Origin: Actinomadura fibrosa
GTDB taxonomy: Bacteria; Actinomycetota; Actinomycetes; Streptosporangiales; Streptosporangiaceae
Length of the DNA stretch: 64,000 nucleotides
Reading direction: 5' to 3'
NCBI RefSeq assembly: GCF_900659615.1
Contig: NZ_CAACUY010000028.1
Location: forward strand, 1 to 64,000
Part shown: piece after piece, positions 41,487 to 50,988 of the stretch
Position numbering within the stretch: position 1 is the stretch's first letter
Layout: each line of letters starts with the position of its first letter
The notes under the pieces: generated by a model
What the model was told of the DNA's origin: nothing
The model's database searches: none
What the model saw: the letters and a program-made list of their open reading frames with translations, nothing else
Position numbers and translations under genes: made by a program

Positions 41487-43247
41487 TCAGCCTCCGGCGT
41501 GGTCGCCGACGGCGTCCTTCGCGGCCGGGACGTCGTCGCCGGGAGCATGGCTGCTGCGGCTTTCCGCCCAGAAGCGGGCGTAGCGGCCGTCGGCGGCGAG
41601 CAGCTCGTCGTGGGTTCCCGACTCGACCACGCGGCCGCCGTCGACGAACGCGATCTGGTCGGCGTGCGCGATGGTCTCCAACTGGTGGGCGACCACGATC
41701 CGGGTGCGGCCCTCCTGGAGCGCCAGCGCGCGGGTGATCGCCGCGGCGTTCGCCGGGTCGAGCGCGGAGGTCGCCTCGTCCAGCAGCAGGATCGGCGCGT
41801 CCTTGACCAGTGCCCGGGCGAGCGCGACGCGCTGCCGTTCGCCGCCCGACAGCGCGTGGCCGCCCTCCCCGACGCGGGTGGCGAGGCCGTCGGGAAGGCG
41901 GTCGGCGATCGAGTCGACCTGTGCCGCCGCGACGGCGGCGGCGAACTCGGCGTCCGGGACGTCCGGCCGTCCCGCGCGGATGTTGTCGGCGAGGGTGCCG
42001 TCGAACAGGTACACGTCCTGGAACACGAGGGCGAGGCGGTCCATGAGCGTCGGCGTGGTCAGGTCGCGGACGTCGGCATCGCCGACCGACACCGAGCCCG
42101 CGTCGACGTCGTAGAAGCGGGCGATGAGCCGGATGACGGTTGATTTGCCCGCCCCGGACGGGCCGACGATCGCTGTCATCGTCCCCGGCGGGACCGTGAG
42201 GTCCATGCCCCGCAGGACGGGTTCGCCCGGCCGGTAGCCGAACTCCACGCCGCGGAGCCGGATGCCGGTGTGCGCGGGCTCGGCGCCGGTCTCGGGCTCC
42301 GGCAGCGGCGGCGTGGCCAGGAGTTCCTCAAGGCGGCGCAGCGCTCCGGCGTGGTGCCGGACGGTGGCGCCGATCTGCGCGAGCGACGAGATCGGTTCGA
42401 GGAACCGGACGGCCAGCACCAGCAGCACGATGACCTCCGCGCCGCGTCCGGCGTCGGCGGTCACCTGGACGGCGCCGACGGCGAGCAGGACGGCGAGCGC
42501 CGCGACGGTCACGGCGGCGAACAGGGCGCGGCCGGGCGCGCCGCCGCGCAGCCTGCGGGCGGCGGTCCGGTGGTGCTCCGCGAGGGCCCGGTCGAGCAGC
42601 CCGTTCTCGTTGCGGACGCGGCCCGCCGAGCGCAGCACGCCCTGCGCCTCGGCGAACTCGACGACCCGGTCGGTCTGCCGCGCCGCCGCCTCGTCCGCGG
42701 CCTCGTCCGAGCGCGCGATCCAGCCGACGCTGACGCGGTAGCCGAGGTAGAGCAGCGGCGCGAGCGCGAGCGTGACGGCGCCGAGGACCGGGTTCAGCAC
42801 GGTGATCGCGACCGCCACCGTGAGCGGGGTGACGACGGCGGTGACGATCGGCTGCACCAGGTGGGCGACGGTTCCGGCGCTGTCCTTGACGCCCTGGCTG
42901 ACGTCCTGCGAGAGCGTGCCGACGCGGGCGGCGTCGAACCAGCCGATCGGCAGCCGCGCCAGGTGGTCGCCGATCCGGTGGTGCAGGACGCTGATCAGCC
43001 GGATGCCCAGCCGGAAGCTGACCATCGACTGCACGTAGAAGGCGGCCAGCGTCGCGGCGGCGACGGCCGCGAGCGCGCCCGCCCACGGCCACATCGCTTC
43101 GGTGTCCCCGTCCAGCAGCCTGCGCAGGACCGGGATCGCCAGCACGAACGTGAGCCCTTGCAGGACGGCGAACGCGAACACGGCCAGCAACTGGACCAGC
43201 AGTCCCCGCTCGTGGCCGGCGAACACCCGGCGCGCGGCCGCGATCAT
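41487..43247 (-). CDS. ABC transporter, fused permease/ATPase, second subunit (iron-linked)
   Basis: The 586-residue half-transporter has an N-terminal six-helix exporter-fold membrane domain (about 1-310; VQLLAVFAFAVLQGLTFVLA, HHRIGDHLARLPIGWFD). The ATPase follows: Walker A GPSGAGKS, Q loop VFQDVYLF, signature LSGGERQRVALARAL and Walker B ILLLDEATSALD. Its ATG overlaps the stop of the partner gene by 4 bp, so the two form a heterodimer. The iron box upstream and the IrtAB/YbtPQ-like arrangement suggest ferric-siderophore import, or siderophore export. Confidence 0.92.
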   Translation of the reverse strand: MIAAARRVFAGHERGLLVQLLAVFAFAVLQGLTFVLAIPVLRRLLDGDTEAMWPWAGALAAVAAATLAAFYVQSMVSFRLGIRLISVLHHRIGDHLARLPIGWFDAARVGTLSQDVSQGVKDSAGTVAHLVQPIVTAVVTPLTVAVAITVLNPVLGAVTLALAPLLYLGYRVSVGWIARSDEAADEAAARQTDRVVEFAEAQGVLRSAGRVRNENGLLDRALAEHHRTAARRLRGGAPGRALFAAVTVAALAVLLAVGAVQVTADAGRGAEVIVLLVLAVRFLEPISSLAQIGATVRHHAGALRRLEELLATPPLPEPETGAEPAHTGIRLRGVEFGYRPGEPVLRGMDLTVPPGTMTAIVGPSGAGKSTVIRLIARFYDVDAGSVSVGDADVRDLTTPTLMDRLALVFQDVYLFDGTLADNIRAGRPDVPDAEFAAAVAAAQVDSIADRLPDGLATRVGEGGHALSGGERQRVALARALVKDAPILLLDEATSALDPANAAAITRALALQEGRTRIVVAHQLETIAHADQIAFVDGGRVVESGTHDELLAADGRYARFWAESRSSHAPGDDVPAAKDAVGDHAGG

Positions 43248-44986
43248 CGGATCCCCGCTTCCATCGGCTCGCCCATCCGGGCGACGAGTCCGGCGTACCG
43301 TCCCGAACCGGCCATCAGTTCCCGGTGGGTGCCGCGCTCGACGATGCGCCCCTCCTCCAGGACGAGGATCTGGTCGGCCGTGGTGACGGTCTCCAGCCGG
43401 TGCGCGATGACGAGCACGACCCGGCCCGCCATCAGGGCGGTGAGCGCGCGGCCGATCGCGGCGGCCGACTCGGGGTCGGCGAAGGCGGTCGCCTCGTCCA
43501 GCACGAGGATCGGCCGGTCGGCGAGCAGGGCGCGGGCCAGCGCGACCCGCTGCCGCTCGCCGCCCGACAGCCGGGCGTCCTCGCCCACGACGGAGTCGTA
43601 GCCGCGGGGCAGCGCGGCCAGCCGCTCGTGGATCTGGGCGGCCCGCGCGGCGGCCTCGACGTCCGCGCGGGACGCCTCTGGCCGGGCCAGTGCGATGTTG
43701 TCGGCGACGCTCGCCTCCAGCAGCACGACGTCCTGGAAGACGAACCCGACCCGCCGGTACAGCTCCTCGGCGTCGAGGTCCCGCAGGTCGGCGCCGCCGA
43801 TCCGGATCACACCGGACGTGGGGTCGGCGAAGCGCGGCAGCAGCGATGCCAGCGTGGACTTGCCCGACCCCGACGGCCCCACGAGCGCGGTGACGGTGCC
43901 GGGCTCCAGCGTGAACGACACGTCCCGCAGCACCGGGTGGCCGGGCCGGTAGGCGAAGCCGACGTTCTCGACGACGACGCGGTGCCCGTCCGGTGCCACC
44001 GGACGCTCCGGGGCCTCCAGCACGGGCGTGGCCAGCAGCTCGCGCAGCCGTCCGGCCGCCGCCGTGGCCTCCTTGAACGACAGCGCGCCCGTGAGCCCGA
44101 GCAGCGCGTCCCCGATCGCCAGGCCGAGCAGCGTGAACGGCAGGACGTCGACCGCCGGCATCGTCCCCGCCTGGACGAGCGCGCCGCCGGCGGCGAGCGT
44201 GACGACCAGCAGCAGCACCGGCGACACCAGCGCGGTCGTCGCCGAGATGACCCGCAGCAGCGGCGCGTTCGCGGCCGTGAACAGGATCCGGTACTCGTCG
44301 GCGGCGCGGGCGAACGCCGCGTGCGCCCGTCCGGCCTGCCCGAACGCCTTGACGACCGCGATGCCGCGCACGAACTCGACGACCGCCGTGTTCAGCGCGA
44401 CCATCGCCGCCCCGGCGCGCGCCACGCTGCCGTGCGAGCGGGCCAGCAGCCGGGTGTAGGCGACGACCGCGACCACCACGGGCGCCAGCACGACCAGCGT
44501 GAGCGGGACGTCCACGCTGAGCAGGTAGAGGACCGACGCCACCGGCGCCGTCACCGCCACGGCGAGGTCGATCGCGGCGTGCGCGACGAGGTAGTGGAGG
44601 TCCTTCACGTCGTCGTCGAGCGCGCTCTTGACCCGGCCCGGGCCGTTGTCGCCGAACCATCCGAGCGGCACCCGCGACAGCCGGGCGGCCACCCGCCGGC
44701 GGACGTGCAGCTGCAGGTCGAGGTCGGCGCGGTGGCCGATCTCGTAGGCCGCGCCGACGAGCGCGAACCGCCCGGCGGCCCCGGCCGCGCCCACGGCGAC
44801 GACCGTCCAGACGCGCCCGGTGTCCGGGTCCCCGTCCAGGACGGCGCGGGCGAACTCGTACACCGCGATGTACGGGACGAGTCCGGCGACCGTCCCCGCG
44901 ACACCGAGCACGACCGCGAGGACGAGCCTGCCGCGGACGGGCGCGAGGACGTCCCACAGGGCGTTGGGGGGTGAAGAACGGCTCAC
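43244..44986 (-). CDS. ABC transporter, fused permease/ATPase, first subunit (iron-linked)
   Basis: The 580-residue half-transporter has membrane helices at about 17-300 (LVLAVVLGVAGTVAGLVPYI, RLSRVPLGWFGDNGPGRVKS). The ATPase shows Walker A GPSGSGKS, VFQDVVLLEASVADNI, signature LSGGERQRVALARALL and Walker B ILVLDEATAFAD. The D-loop is AFADPES rather than SALDPES, which suggests an asymmetric site in the heterodimer. GTG 44986 follows AAGGAG. The gene begins about 13 bp from an iron-box palindrome, so transcription should be repressed when iron is plentiful. No siderophore biosynthesis or esterase gene is adjacent. Confidence 0.92.
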   Translation of the reverse strand: MSRSSPPNALWDVLAPVRGRLVLAVVLGVAGTVAGLVPYIAVYEFARAVLDGDPDTGRVWTVVAVGAAGAAGRFALVGAAYEIGHRADLDLQLHVRRRVAARLSRVPLGWFGDNGPGRVKSALDDDVKDLHYLVAHAAIDLAVAVTAPVASVLYLLSVDVPLTLVVLAPVVVAVVAYTRLLARSHGSVARAGAAMVALNTAVVEFVRGIAVVKAFGQAGRAHAAFARAADEYRILFTAANAPLLRVISATTALVSPVLLLVVTLAAGGALVQAGTMPAVDVLPFTLLGLAIGDALLGLTGALSFKEATAAAGRLRELLATPVLEAPERPVAPDGHRVVVENVGFAYRPGHPVLRDVSFTLEPGTVTALVGPSGSGKSTLASLLPRFADPTSGVIRIGGADLRDLDAEELYRRVGFVFQDVVLLEASVADNIALARPEASRADVEAAARAAQIHERLAALPRGYDSVVGEDARLSGGERQRVALARALLADRPILVLDEATAFADPESAAAIGRALTALMAGRVVLVIAHRLETVTTADQILVLEEGRIVERGTHRELMAGSGRYAGLVARMGEPMEAGIR

Positions 44987-44998
44987 GAAGCCTCTCCT

Positions 44999-45025
44999 TG
45001 AATTAGGTATACCTAACCTAATTCA
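44999..45025. promoter_or_regulatory. DtxR/IdeR-type iron box
   Basis: TTAGGTATACCTAACCTAA at 45003-45021. Its reverse complement matches the known consensus TTAGGTTAGGCTAACCTAA at 16 of 19 positions. It also sits in a larger perfect repeat: TGAATTAGGT (44999-45008) with ACCTAATTCA (45016-45025). It lies directly upstream of the ABC transporter start, where a bound regulator would block transcription. Confidence 0.85.
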
Positions 45026-45218
45026 TCCCCCGCCCCCGCATCGAGGCTCCCAGCGATCAAGGAGTGTTGAGAGAGCTCGAAGGACGCAGCACGGACGCGT
45101 CCGGGGCGTTCGCCGCGGACTGGCCACGGCGGGCAGGAGGGGCCGCCACACTGTTCGTCACGCGGCCCGCCGCTGCGCGCGGGCGCGAGATCGAGGTGGA
45201 ACAGAGGAGCCTGACGTC

Positions 45219-48077
45219 GTGAGCAGGGTGCATCGATCGATCGTCTGCCTCGACGTCGAGGGCTTCGGCGATCCCCGGAGGACCGACGATGACCGGGCCG
45301 TAGTGCGGGACGGGCTGTACCGGGCCGTGTCCGAGGCGTTCGACGAGGCGGGCGTGCCCTGGCAGGACTGCCATCACGAGGATCGTGGTGACGGCCTCCT
45401 GGTCCTGGTGGCATCCGAGGTCGCCAAGGAGGTCCTGGTCACCGGCCTTCCGGGGCGGCTCGCCGTGAAGCTGGCCGTCCACAACCGGGCGGAGGGGCCG
45501 CGGGCACGGATCCGGCTGCGGATGGCGGTGCACGCCGGTGAGATCCGGCACGACGCGCACGGGGTGATCGGCAGCGCGATCAACCTGGCGTTCCGGCTGC
45601 TGGACGCGGCGCCGGTCAAACGGGTGCTGGCCGGCTCCTCGGGACTTCTCGCGCTGGTCGCCTCCGACTGGTTCTACACCGAGGTCGTCCGGCACACTCC
45701 GCGGAGCAGGCCCTTCTCGTACCACCGGATCCGGGTCGCGGAGAAGGAGACCGACACCGTCGCGTGGGTCTGTCTGCCCGACGATCCGTCCCCGGACGGC
45801 GCGAGGCTCGCAGCGGTACGAGCCGTCCCGCCGCCGGACGACCCGTGGTCTCCGCCGTGGCAGCTACCGGCGGACACCGTGCACTTCACCGGCCGGAGCG
45901 CTGAGCTCTCGCGGCTGCTGGCCCTCGGGTCAGGTGCCCGGCGCCCGGTGGGCGCCGCGATGGTGGGCGCGATCGACGGTATGGCGGGGATCGGCAAGAC
46001 GGCGCTGGCCGTCCATGCCGCCCACCGGCTCGCGGATCGGTTCACCGACGGATGCCTGTTCCTGGATCTGCACGGGTACACGCAGTCGGTCGCGCCGCTG
46101 AGCCCCGCGGAGGCGCTCGAACGGCTACTCCGCGCGCTCGGGGTCCCGGGCCGGCGGATCCCCGGCGGCGTGGACGAGCGCGCCGCGCTCTACCGCGGCC
46201 GCCTCGCCGGAAGCCGGACGCTGATCGTGCTCGACAACGCCGCGGGCGCGGAGCACGTCCGCCCGCTGCTGCCCGCGGAGCCGAACTGCCTCGTGCTGGT
46301 CACCAGCCGCCGCCGGCTGGCCAGCCTGGACGAGACCCTGCCGATCTCCCTGGACGTGCTCGGCCCCGCCGACGGGCTGGCCCTGCTCGCCGCGAGCGCC
46401 GGACGGCGCCTCGCCGGGGCCGGCGAGCGTGCGGCGGCCAGGCAGGTGGTGGACCTGTGCGGCCGGCTGCCGCTGGCCATCCGGATCGCCACGGCCCGCC
46501 TGCGCTCCCGTCCCGCGTGGACCGTGGCGGACCTGGCCCGTTCGCTGGCCGAGCGGCACGGCGCGCTCGCCCGGCTCGACGACGGCGAGCGCGACGTCGC
46601 CGCCGCGTTCTCGCTCTCCTACGGCGCCCTGACGTCCGGCCAGCGGCGGATGTTCCGGCGTTTCGCACTGCACCCCGGCAGGGAGGGCGGCACTCACGCG
46701 GCGGCCGCGCTCGCGGGCACCACCGTCGCCCAGGCCGAGCGGCTGTGCGAGGACCTGCTCGACGCCCACCTGCTGCACCAGTCCGCGCCCGGCCGCTACG
46801 GGTACCACGACCTGATCCGGGACTTCGCGGTCGAGGCCGCCGCCACCGAGGAGCCGCCGGACCGGTGCCGCGCGGCCGTCACCAGCCTGCTCGACCACTA
46901 CGTGGCCACCGCGAGCGCGGCGATGCGCGTCCTGTACCCGGACGAGGAGGACCGCCGCCCGCGCGTCCCGGCGACCCGCTCGCCCGTCCCGCCGGTGACC
47001 GAACCGGCCGCCGCGCTGGCGTGGCTGGACGTCGAGAGGCCCAACCTCGTGGCCGCGTGCGCCCACGGCACCGCGCACGGCTGGCCCGAGCGGACGACTC
47101 GGCTGGCCGCCGTCCTGTTCCGGTACCTGGACGTCGGCGGCCACCTGGCCGACGCCGAGGCCGTCTACGGTCACGCGCGGCAGGCGGCCGAGGACGCCGG
47201 TGATCGGACCAGCGAGGCGCACGTCCTGACCAGTCTCGGCGGCGTCTACTGGAACCAGGGCCGCTACGAGCACGCCGCCCAGGCCGTCCAGGACGCCCTG
47301 GCCATCTTCCAGGCGACAGGCGACCGCTTCGGCCAGGCCCGCGCCCTGGGCAACCTCGGGCTCATCTACTGGCGCCAGGGCCGGTACCCGCAGGCCGCCG
47401 ACCACAGTCGGCAGGCCCTCGCCCTGCACCGCGGCTCCGGCGACCTCGCGGGCCAGGCGCGCGCGCTGGGGAACCTCGGCCTCGTCCGGTGGCGGCAGGG
47501 CGAGAACGGCAAGGCCATCAGGGCGGTGCGGCAGGCCATGGCCTGCTACGGAAAGCTCGGCGATCGGCGCGGCGAGGCGCGCATGCTGGGCAACCTCGGC
47601 AACGTGCGTCACCACCAGGGCCGCCACGCCCAGGCCGTCCACCACCATCGCCGCGCGCTGGCCCTCTACCGCGAGCTCGGCGACCGGGTCGGTGAGGCGG
47701 ACGCGCTGACCAATCTCGGCCTTCCCCTGAGACGCCAGGGCCACGTCCAGCAGGCGGCCGACCACCACCGGGAGGCCCTGGCGCTCTACCGCCGGCTCGG
47801 CGACCGCAACGGCCAGGCCCGTGCGCTCAACGGCCTGGCCGAGGCGCTCACCGAACTCGGACACACCGCCCGAGCCCGCACCCACCACGATCTGGCGCTG
47901 ACCTTCACCCTCGGCACAGGCGATCCCTACGAGCAGGCCCGAGCCCACACCGGCCTGGCCATCACCCATCACGGCACTGCGGCGCGCGACCACGCGCAGC
48001 GGGCCTTGGCCATCTACACCGACCTAGGAGTTCCCGAGGCGGCGGATCCGGTGGCCGTGGTGGGCCAGGGCTGTTGA
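45219..48077 (+). CDS. Nucleotide-cyclase-like / STAND NTPase / TPR fusion
   Basis: The 952-residue protein has three parts. Residues 1-180 form a cyclase homology domain (IVCLDVEGFGD, HEDRGDGLLVLVAS, VIGSAINLAFRLLDAAPVKR) with both metal Asp residues and the Asn/Arg pair. Residues about 225-640 form an NB-ARC-like STAND ATPase (GRSAELSRLLAL, P-loop GMAGIGKT near 253, Walker B TLIVLDNA, then CLVLVTSRRRLASLD, GRLPLAIRIATARLRSR). Residues 647 to about 940 are TPRs repeating every 40 residues (GQARALGNLGLIYWRQGRYP, QAADHSRQALALHRGSGDLA). TPRs would sense, STAND would oligomerise and the cyclase would be the output. GTG 45219 follows GAGGAG. Confidence 0.9.
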   Translation: MSRVHRSIVCLDVEGFGDPRRTDDDRAVVRDGLYRAVSEAFDEAGVPWQDCHHEDRGDGLLVLVASEVAKEVLVTGLPGRLAVKLAVHNRAEGPRARIRLRMAVHAGEIRHDAHGVIGSAINLAFRLLDAAPVKRVLAGSSGLLALVASDWFYTEVVRHTPRSRPFSYHRIRVAEKETDTVAWVCLPDDPSPDGARLAAVRAVPPPDDPWSPPWQLPADTVHFTGRSAELSRLLALGSGARRPVGAAMVGAIDGMAGIGKTALAVHAAHRLADRFTDGCLFLDLHGYTQSVAPLSPAEALERLLRALGVPGRRIPGGVDERAALYRGRLAGSRTLIVLDNAAGAEHVRPLLPAEPNCLVLVTSRRRLASLDETLPISLDVLGPADGLALLAASAGRRLAGAGERAAARQVVDLCGRLPLAIRIATARLRSRPAWTVADLARSLAERHGALARLDDGERDVAAAFSLSYGALTSGQRRMFRRFALHPGREGGTHAAAALAGTTVAQAERLCEDLLDAHLLHQSAPGRYGYHDLIRDFAVEAAATEEPPDRCRAAVTSLLDHYVATASAAMRVLYPDEEDRRPRVPATRSPVPPVTEPAAALAWLDVERPNLVAACAHGTAHGWPERTTRLAAVLFRYLDVGGHLADAEAVYGHARQAAEDAGDRTSEAHVLTSLGGVYWNQGRYEHAAQAVQDALAIFQATGDRFGQARALGNLGLIYWRQGRYPQAADHSRQALALHRGSGDLAGQARALGNLGLVRWRQGENGKAIRAVRQAMACYGKLGDRRGEARMLGNLGNVRHHQGRHAQAVHHHRRALALYRELGDRVGEADALTNLGLPLRRQGHVQQAADHHREALALYRRLGDRNGQARALNGLAEALTELGHTARARTHHDLALTFTLGTGDPYEQARAHTGLAITHHGTAARDHAQRALAIYTDLGVPEAADPVAVVGQGC

Positions 48078-48137
48078 CGCCGGCGGCAGGCAGGCTCAAG
48101 GTGCGTCCGGGGGCGCCGCGAAGCCAAGGAGCCGAAG

Positions 48138-49337
48138 ATGCCCGCCCAGGACCAGACCGTCCGCCCGTTCCGCATCGGTTTCCCCGAAGCCGAGATCACC
48201 GAACTGCGCCGGCGCGTCAACGCGACCAGATGGCCCGAGCGCGAGACGGTCACCGACGACTCGCAGGGCGTCCGCCTCGCGCTGATGCAGGACGCCGCGC
48301 GCTACTGGGGGACGGACTACGACTGGCACAGGTGCGAGGCGGCGCTCAACGAGCTGCCGCACTTCATCACCGGGATCGACGGCCTGAACATCCACTTCCT
48401 CCACGTCCGGTCCCGGCACGAGGACGCCCTCCCACTGATCGTCACGCACGGATGGCCCGGCTCGATCATCGAGCAGTTGAAGATCATCGGACCGCTCACC
48501 GACCCGGCCGCGCACGGCGCGAGCGCGCAGGACGCCTTCCACCTGGTGATCCCGTCGCTTCCCGGATACGGGTTCTCGGCCAAGCCGTCCACCACCGGCT
48601 GGGACCCGGCCCGCGTCGCCCGCGCGTGGGCGACGCTGATGGAGCGCCTGGGCTACACCCGGTACGTGGCGCAGGGCGGTGACTGGGGCGCGGCCGTCAC
48701 CCAGACGATGGCCGTGCAGGCGCCGCCGGGACTGCTCGGCATCCACTCCAACATGCCCGGAACCGCCCCGGCCGCCATCAACACCGCGGTCAAGCGCGGC
48801 GACCCGCCGCCGCCCGGCCTCACCGAGGAGGAACGGCGCGCCTACCAGCAGCTCAGCCGCTTCTACGCCTCACATGTCGCCTACGCCCAGTTCATGGCCA
48901 CGCGTCCGCAGACCCTGTACGGGCTCGCCGACTCGCCGGTCGACCTGGCCGCGTTCATGCTCGACCACGGCGACGGCACCGGCCAGCCCGGACTCGTCGA
49001 ACAGGCCCTGCAAGGACGCCTCAAAGGCGACCTCACCCGCGACGACGTCCTCGACAACATCACGCTCTACTGGCTGACCAACACCGGAGTCTCCTCGGCC
49101 CGCCTCTACTGGGAGAACAAGGCCGACTTCTTCGACGCCAAGCCCATCACCATCCCGTTCGCCATCAGCGTCTTCCCCGACGAGCTCTACCAGGCACCGC
49201 GCAGCTGGGCCGAGCGCGCCTACCCGCACAACCTCGTCCACTACAACCGGGTCGACCGCGGCGGCCACTTCGCCGCCTGGGAACAACCCGACCTGTTCGC
49301 CACCGAGATCAGAGCCGCGTTCCGCACCCTGCGCTGA
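48138..49337 (+). CDS. Epoxide hydrolase (EHN/alpha-beta-hydrolase)
   Basis: The 399-residue protein has the N-terminal EHN domain ([29 protein letters not shown]) and the hydrolase fold with oxyanion [18 protein letters not shown] and the nucleophile elbow [11 protein letters not shown] (Asp). [15 protein letters not shown] near the end carries the catalytic His. It opens epoxides by an ester intermediate. Tyr residues of the lid are present in the [10 protein letters not shown] region but were not assigned. ATG 48138 follows GGAG. It follows the STAND gene by 60 bp, perhaps unrelated in function. Confidence 0.92.
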   Translation: MPAQDQTVRPFRIGFPEAEITELRRRVNATRWPERETVTDDSQGVRLALMQDAARYWGTDYDWHRCEAALNELPHFITGIDGLNIHFLHVRSRHEDALPLIVTHGWPGSIIEQLKIIGPLTDPAAHGASAQDAFHLVIPSLPGYGFSAKPSTTGWDPARVARAWATLMERLGYTRYVAQGGDWGAAVTQTMAVQAPPGLLGIHSNMPGTAPAAINTAVKRGDPPPPGLTEEERRAYQQLSRFYASHVAYAQFMATRPQTLYGLADSPVDLAAFMLDHGDGTGQPGLVEQALQGRLKGDLTRDDVLDNITLYWLTNTGVSSARLYWENKADFFDAKPITIPFAISVFPDELYQAPRSWAERAYPHNLVHYNRVDRGGHFAAWEQPDLFATEIRAAFRTLR

Positions 49338-49367
49338 AGCGCACCAGCGGAGCGGTGCTCTTGGAGC

Positions 49368-49976
49368 TCAGTTCCTGCGCGAGATGACCATGATGTATTC
49401 GCAGGGAGCGTCCGTTCGGTTGGCGAAGCCATGGTCCGCGTCGGCCTGGAAGAACAGGGAGTCGCCCGTGTTCAGCGTCTCGTTGATTCCGCCGACCGCG
49501 ACGGTGAGGGTGCCTTCGAGCACCACGAGCTGCTTCTCCGTCCCCGGCGGATACGCGGGCAGCAGCCCGGTGGAGACCTGCGCGGGAAGGTAGTGGACGA
49601 CCATCTCGGCTCCCCCCGCGCCCGGCGCCGCCGACACCATGTGCCGCTCGAAGCCGGTCTCCGGATCCCGGAACACGGGCCGGTCGTCCTTGCGCATGAC
49701 GACGGCCACGCCGGACGCGGCGGCGGCCGGCGCACCGATGAGATCCGAGAGCGCCACGTCGAGCGCGTGAGCGATCCTGGACGCGACGCCGATCGTCGGG
49801 CTCTTCTCACCGCGCTCGACCTTGGACAGCATCGCCCGGCTGACCGCCGACCGCGCGGAAAGCTGTTCGAGCGTCAGTCCCGCCTCCTCGCGGCGCCGCC
49901 GCACGTTACCGCCGAACGCGCCGGCCAGGTCGTCACCATGCTGCGGTCCGGCCGCGTTCACGTCTTGCTCGGCCAC
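49368..49976 (-). CDS. XRE-family regulator with cupin domain
   Basis: The 202-residue protein has an HTH (FGGNVRRRREEAGLTLEQLS, ARSAVSRAMLSKVERGEKSP, TIGVASRIAHALDVALSDLI) at about 18-75 and a C-terminal cupin (LPAYPPGTEKQLVVLEGTLT, LNTGDSLFFQADADHGFAN). Such regulators bind a small molecule in the cupin. GTG 49976 follows GAGGAG; the open frame beyond is not supported. It is divergent from the metallo-beta-lactamase-fold gene, and operator-like repeats lie between them. It converges on the epoxide hydrolase gene with 30 bp between stops. Confidence 0.9.
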   Translation of the reverse strand: MAEQDVNAAGPQHGDDLAGAFGGNVRRRREEAGLTLEQLSARSAVSRAMLSKVERGEKSPTIGVASRIAHALDVALSDLIGAPAAAASGVAVVMRKDDRPVFRDPETGFERHMVSAAPGAGGAEMVVHYLPAQVSTGLLPAYPPGTEKQLVVLEGTLTVAVGGINETLNTGDSLFFQADADHGFANRTDAPCEYIMVISRRN

Positions 49977-50041
49977 CGTGCTCCTCGGTCGATGGGCATC
50001 TCGCAGCCCACAGTGTAGGGTTTCTCCTAAAGAAGACATGC

Positions 50042-50057
50042 GTCTCCTATTGGAGAC
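50042..50057. promoter_or_regulatory. Operator-like palindrome between XRE-cupin and MBL genes
   Basis: GTCTCC-TATT-GGAGAC is a perfect 6-bp inverted repeat, 16 bp upstream of ATG 50074. A degenerate copy (GTTTCTCCTAAAGAAGAC) lies about 20 bp further left. They are probable binding sites of the XRE-cupin regulator. Confidence 0.6.
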
Positions 50058-50073
50058 ATGCACGGGAGGCTCC

Positions 50074-50892
50074 ATGCGTCTGATCTCGACCGGCCGACAT
50101 CACGCCACCTTCGACTTCGGCGACCTACAGGTGGTCTCGTTACGCGACGGGTACATCGACATGCCGCCGACGAGGCTCCGCGACGAGGACGGGCGCCCGC
50201 TCGCCGAACTGCCCGCCGCCGTCCCCCTGGTCGGCGACAAGCTGCGGCTGTCGGTCAACGCCTTCTACGTCACCGACGGCACGCGCTCGGTCCTCATCGA
50301 CACCGGCGCGTCCGACGTCTGGCACGACCCCACCATGGGACTGATCTACGACGCGCTCGGCGAAGCGGGGATCGACCGCGCGCAGATCACCGATGTGGCC
50401 ATCACCCACAGGCACGAAGACCACGTGAGCGGCCTGATCACGCCGGACGGTTCAGAGGCGTTCACCGGACTGGAGCGCGTGTGGATCGGCGCGGGCGACA
50501 CCTCGGTATTCACGGGAAGGCTCGAACCGATTCGCGACCGAGTGGTACCGGTGTCGGAGAAGGTGGCGATCAACGACTGGGCCACCGCGATCCCGGCCCC
50601 GGGCCACACACCCGGCCACACCGTCTACGACATCGGCAGCAGCACCGGCCACCTGCTCGTCTGGGGCGACACCGTCCACGTCCCGACGCTCCAATTCGAA
50701 CAGCCGAACGTGTCCTGGGAGCTCGACGGCGACCAATCCCAAGCCCGCACCGCGCGAGCGTCCCTCCTCGAACAACTGACGCGACCAGACCACTACGTAG
50801 CCGGCGCCCACCTCGACTCACCCGGGATCGCCCGCGTAACCCCGTCCGGCGATGGCTACACACTGACCTACCTAGCACCATCCCTCACCTAA
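50074..50892 (+). CDS. Metallo-beta-lactamase-fold hydrolase
   Basis: The 272-residue protein has the metal motif THRHEDHVSGL (HxHxDH), SVLIDTGAS before it, APGHTPGHTVYDI for the third His, VWGDTVHVP with the bridging Asp, and a late His in YVAGAHLDSPG. This suits a two-zinc hydrolase such as an AHL-lactonase-like or organophosphate-hydrolase-like enzyme; the substrate is unknown. ATG 50074 follows GGGAGG. It is divergent from the XRE-cupin regulator, which likely controls it. No signal peptide is seen. Confidence 0.92.
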   Translation: MRLISTGRHHATFDFGDLQVVSLRDGYIDMPPTRLRDEDGRPLAELPAAVPLVGDKLRLSVNAFYVTDGTRSVLIDTGASDVWHDPTMGLIYDALGEAGIDRAQITDVAITHRHEDHVSGLITPDGSEAFTGLERVWIGAGDTSVFTGRLEPIRDRVVPVSEKVAINDWATAIPAPGHTPGHTVYDIGSSTGHLLVWGDTVHVPTLQFEQPNVSWELDGDQSQARTARASLLEQLTRPDHYVAGAHLDSPGIARVTPSGDGYTLTYLAPSLT

Positions 50893-50988
50893 TCGATGCA
50901 GGCACCTGTGTCCTGGTCCTTGACTGCTGATCGCGCCGTGACCCGCTACCGCGCTAACGGTCGGAGACTCGGCCCGCTCACTGGTCGT

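Noticed and set aside
41141-41548. Minus-strand frame with a hydrophobic, signal-like stretch (LWTVVPLMAAVVALVAAPAG) downstream of the ABC genes
   Set aside because: It overlaps the ABC gene end and runs antisense through the cyclase-like gene, has no clear ribosome-binding site, and its remainder is not protein-like. It could still be a small membrane protein, but the evidence is too weak.
41487-44957. A single 1,156-codon minus-strand frame covering both ABC genes
   Set aside because: The first half is a shifted, Arg/Gly-rich reading of the first subunit. Only the part from ATG 43247 is a real ABC protein, and the two subunits overlap by ATGA.
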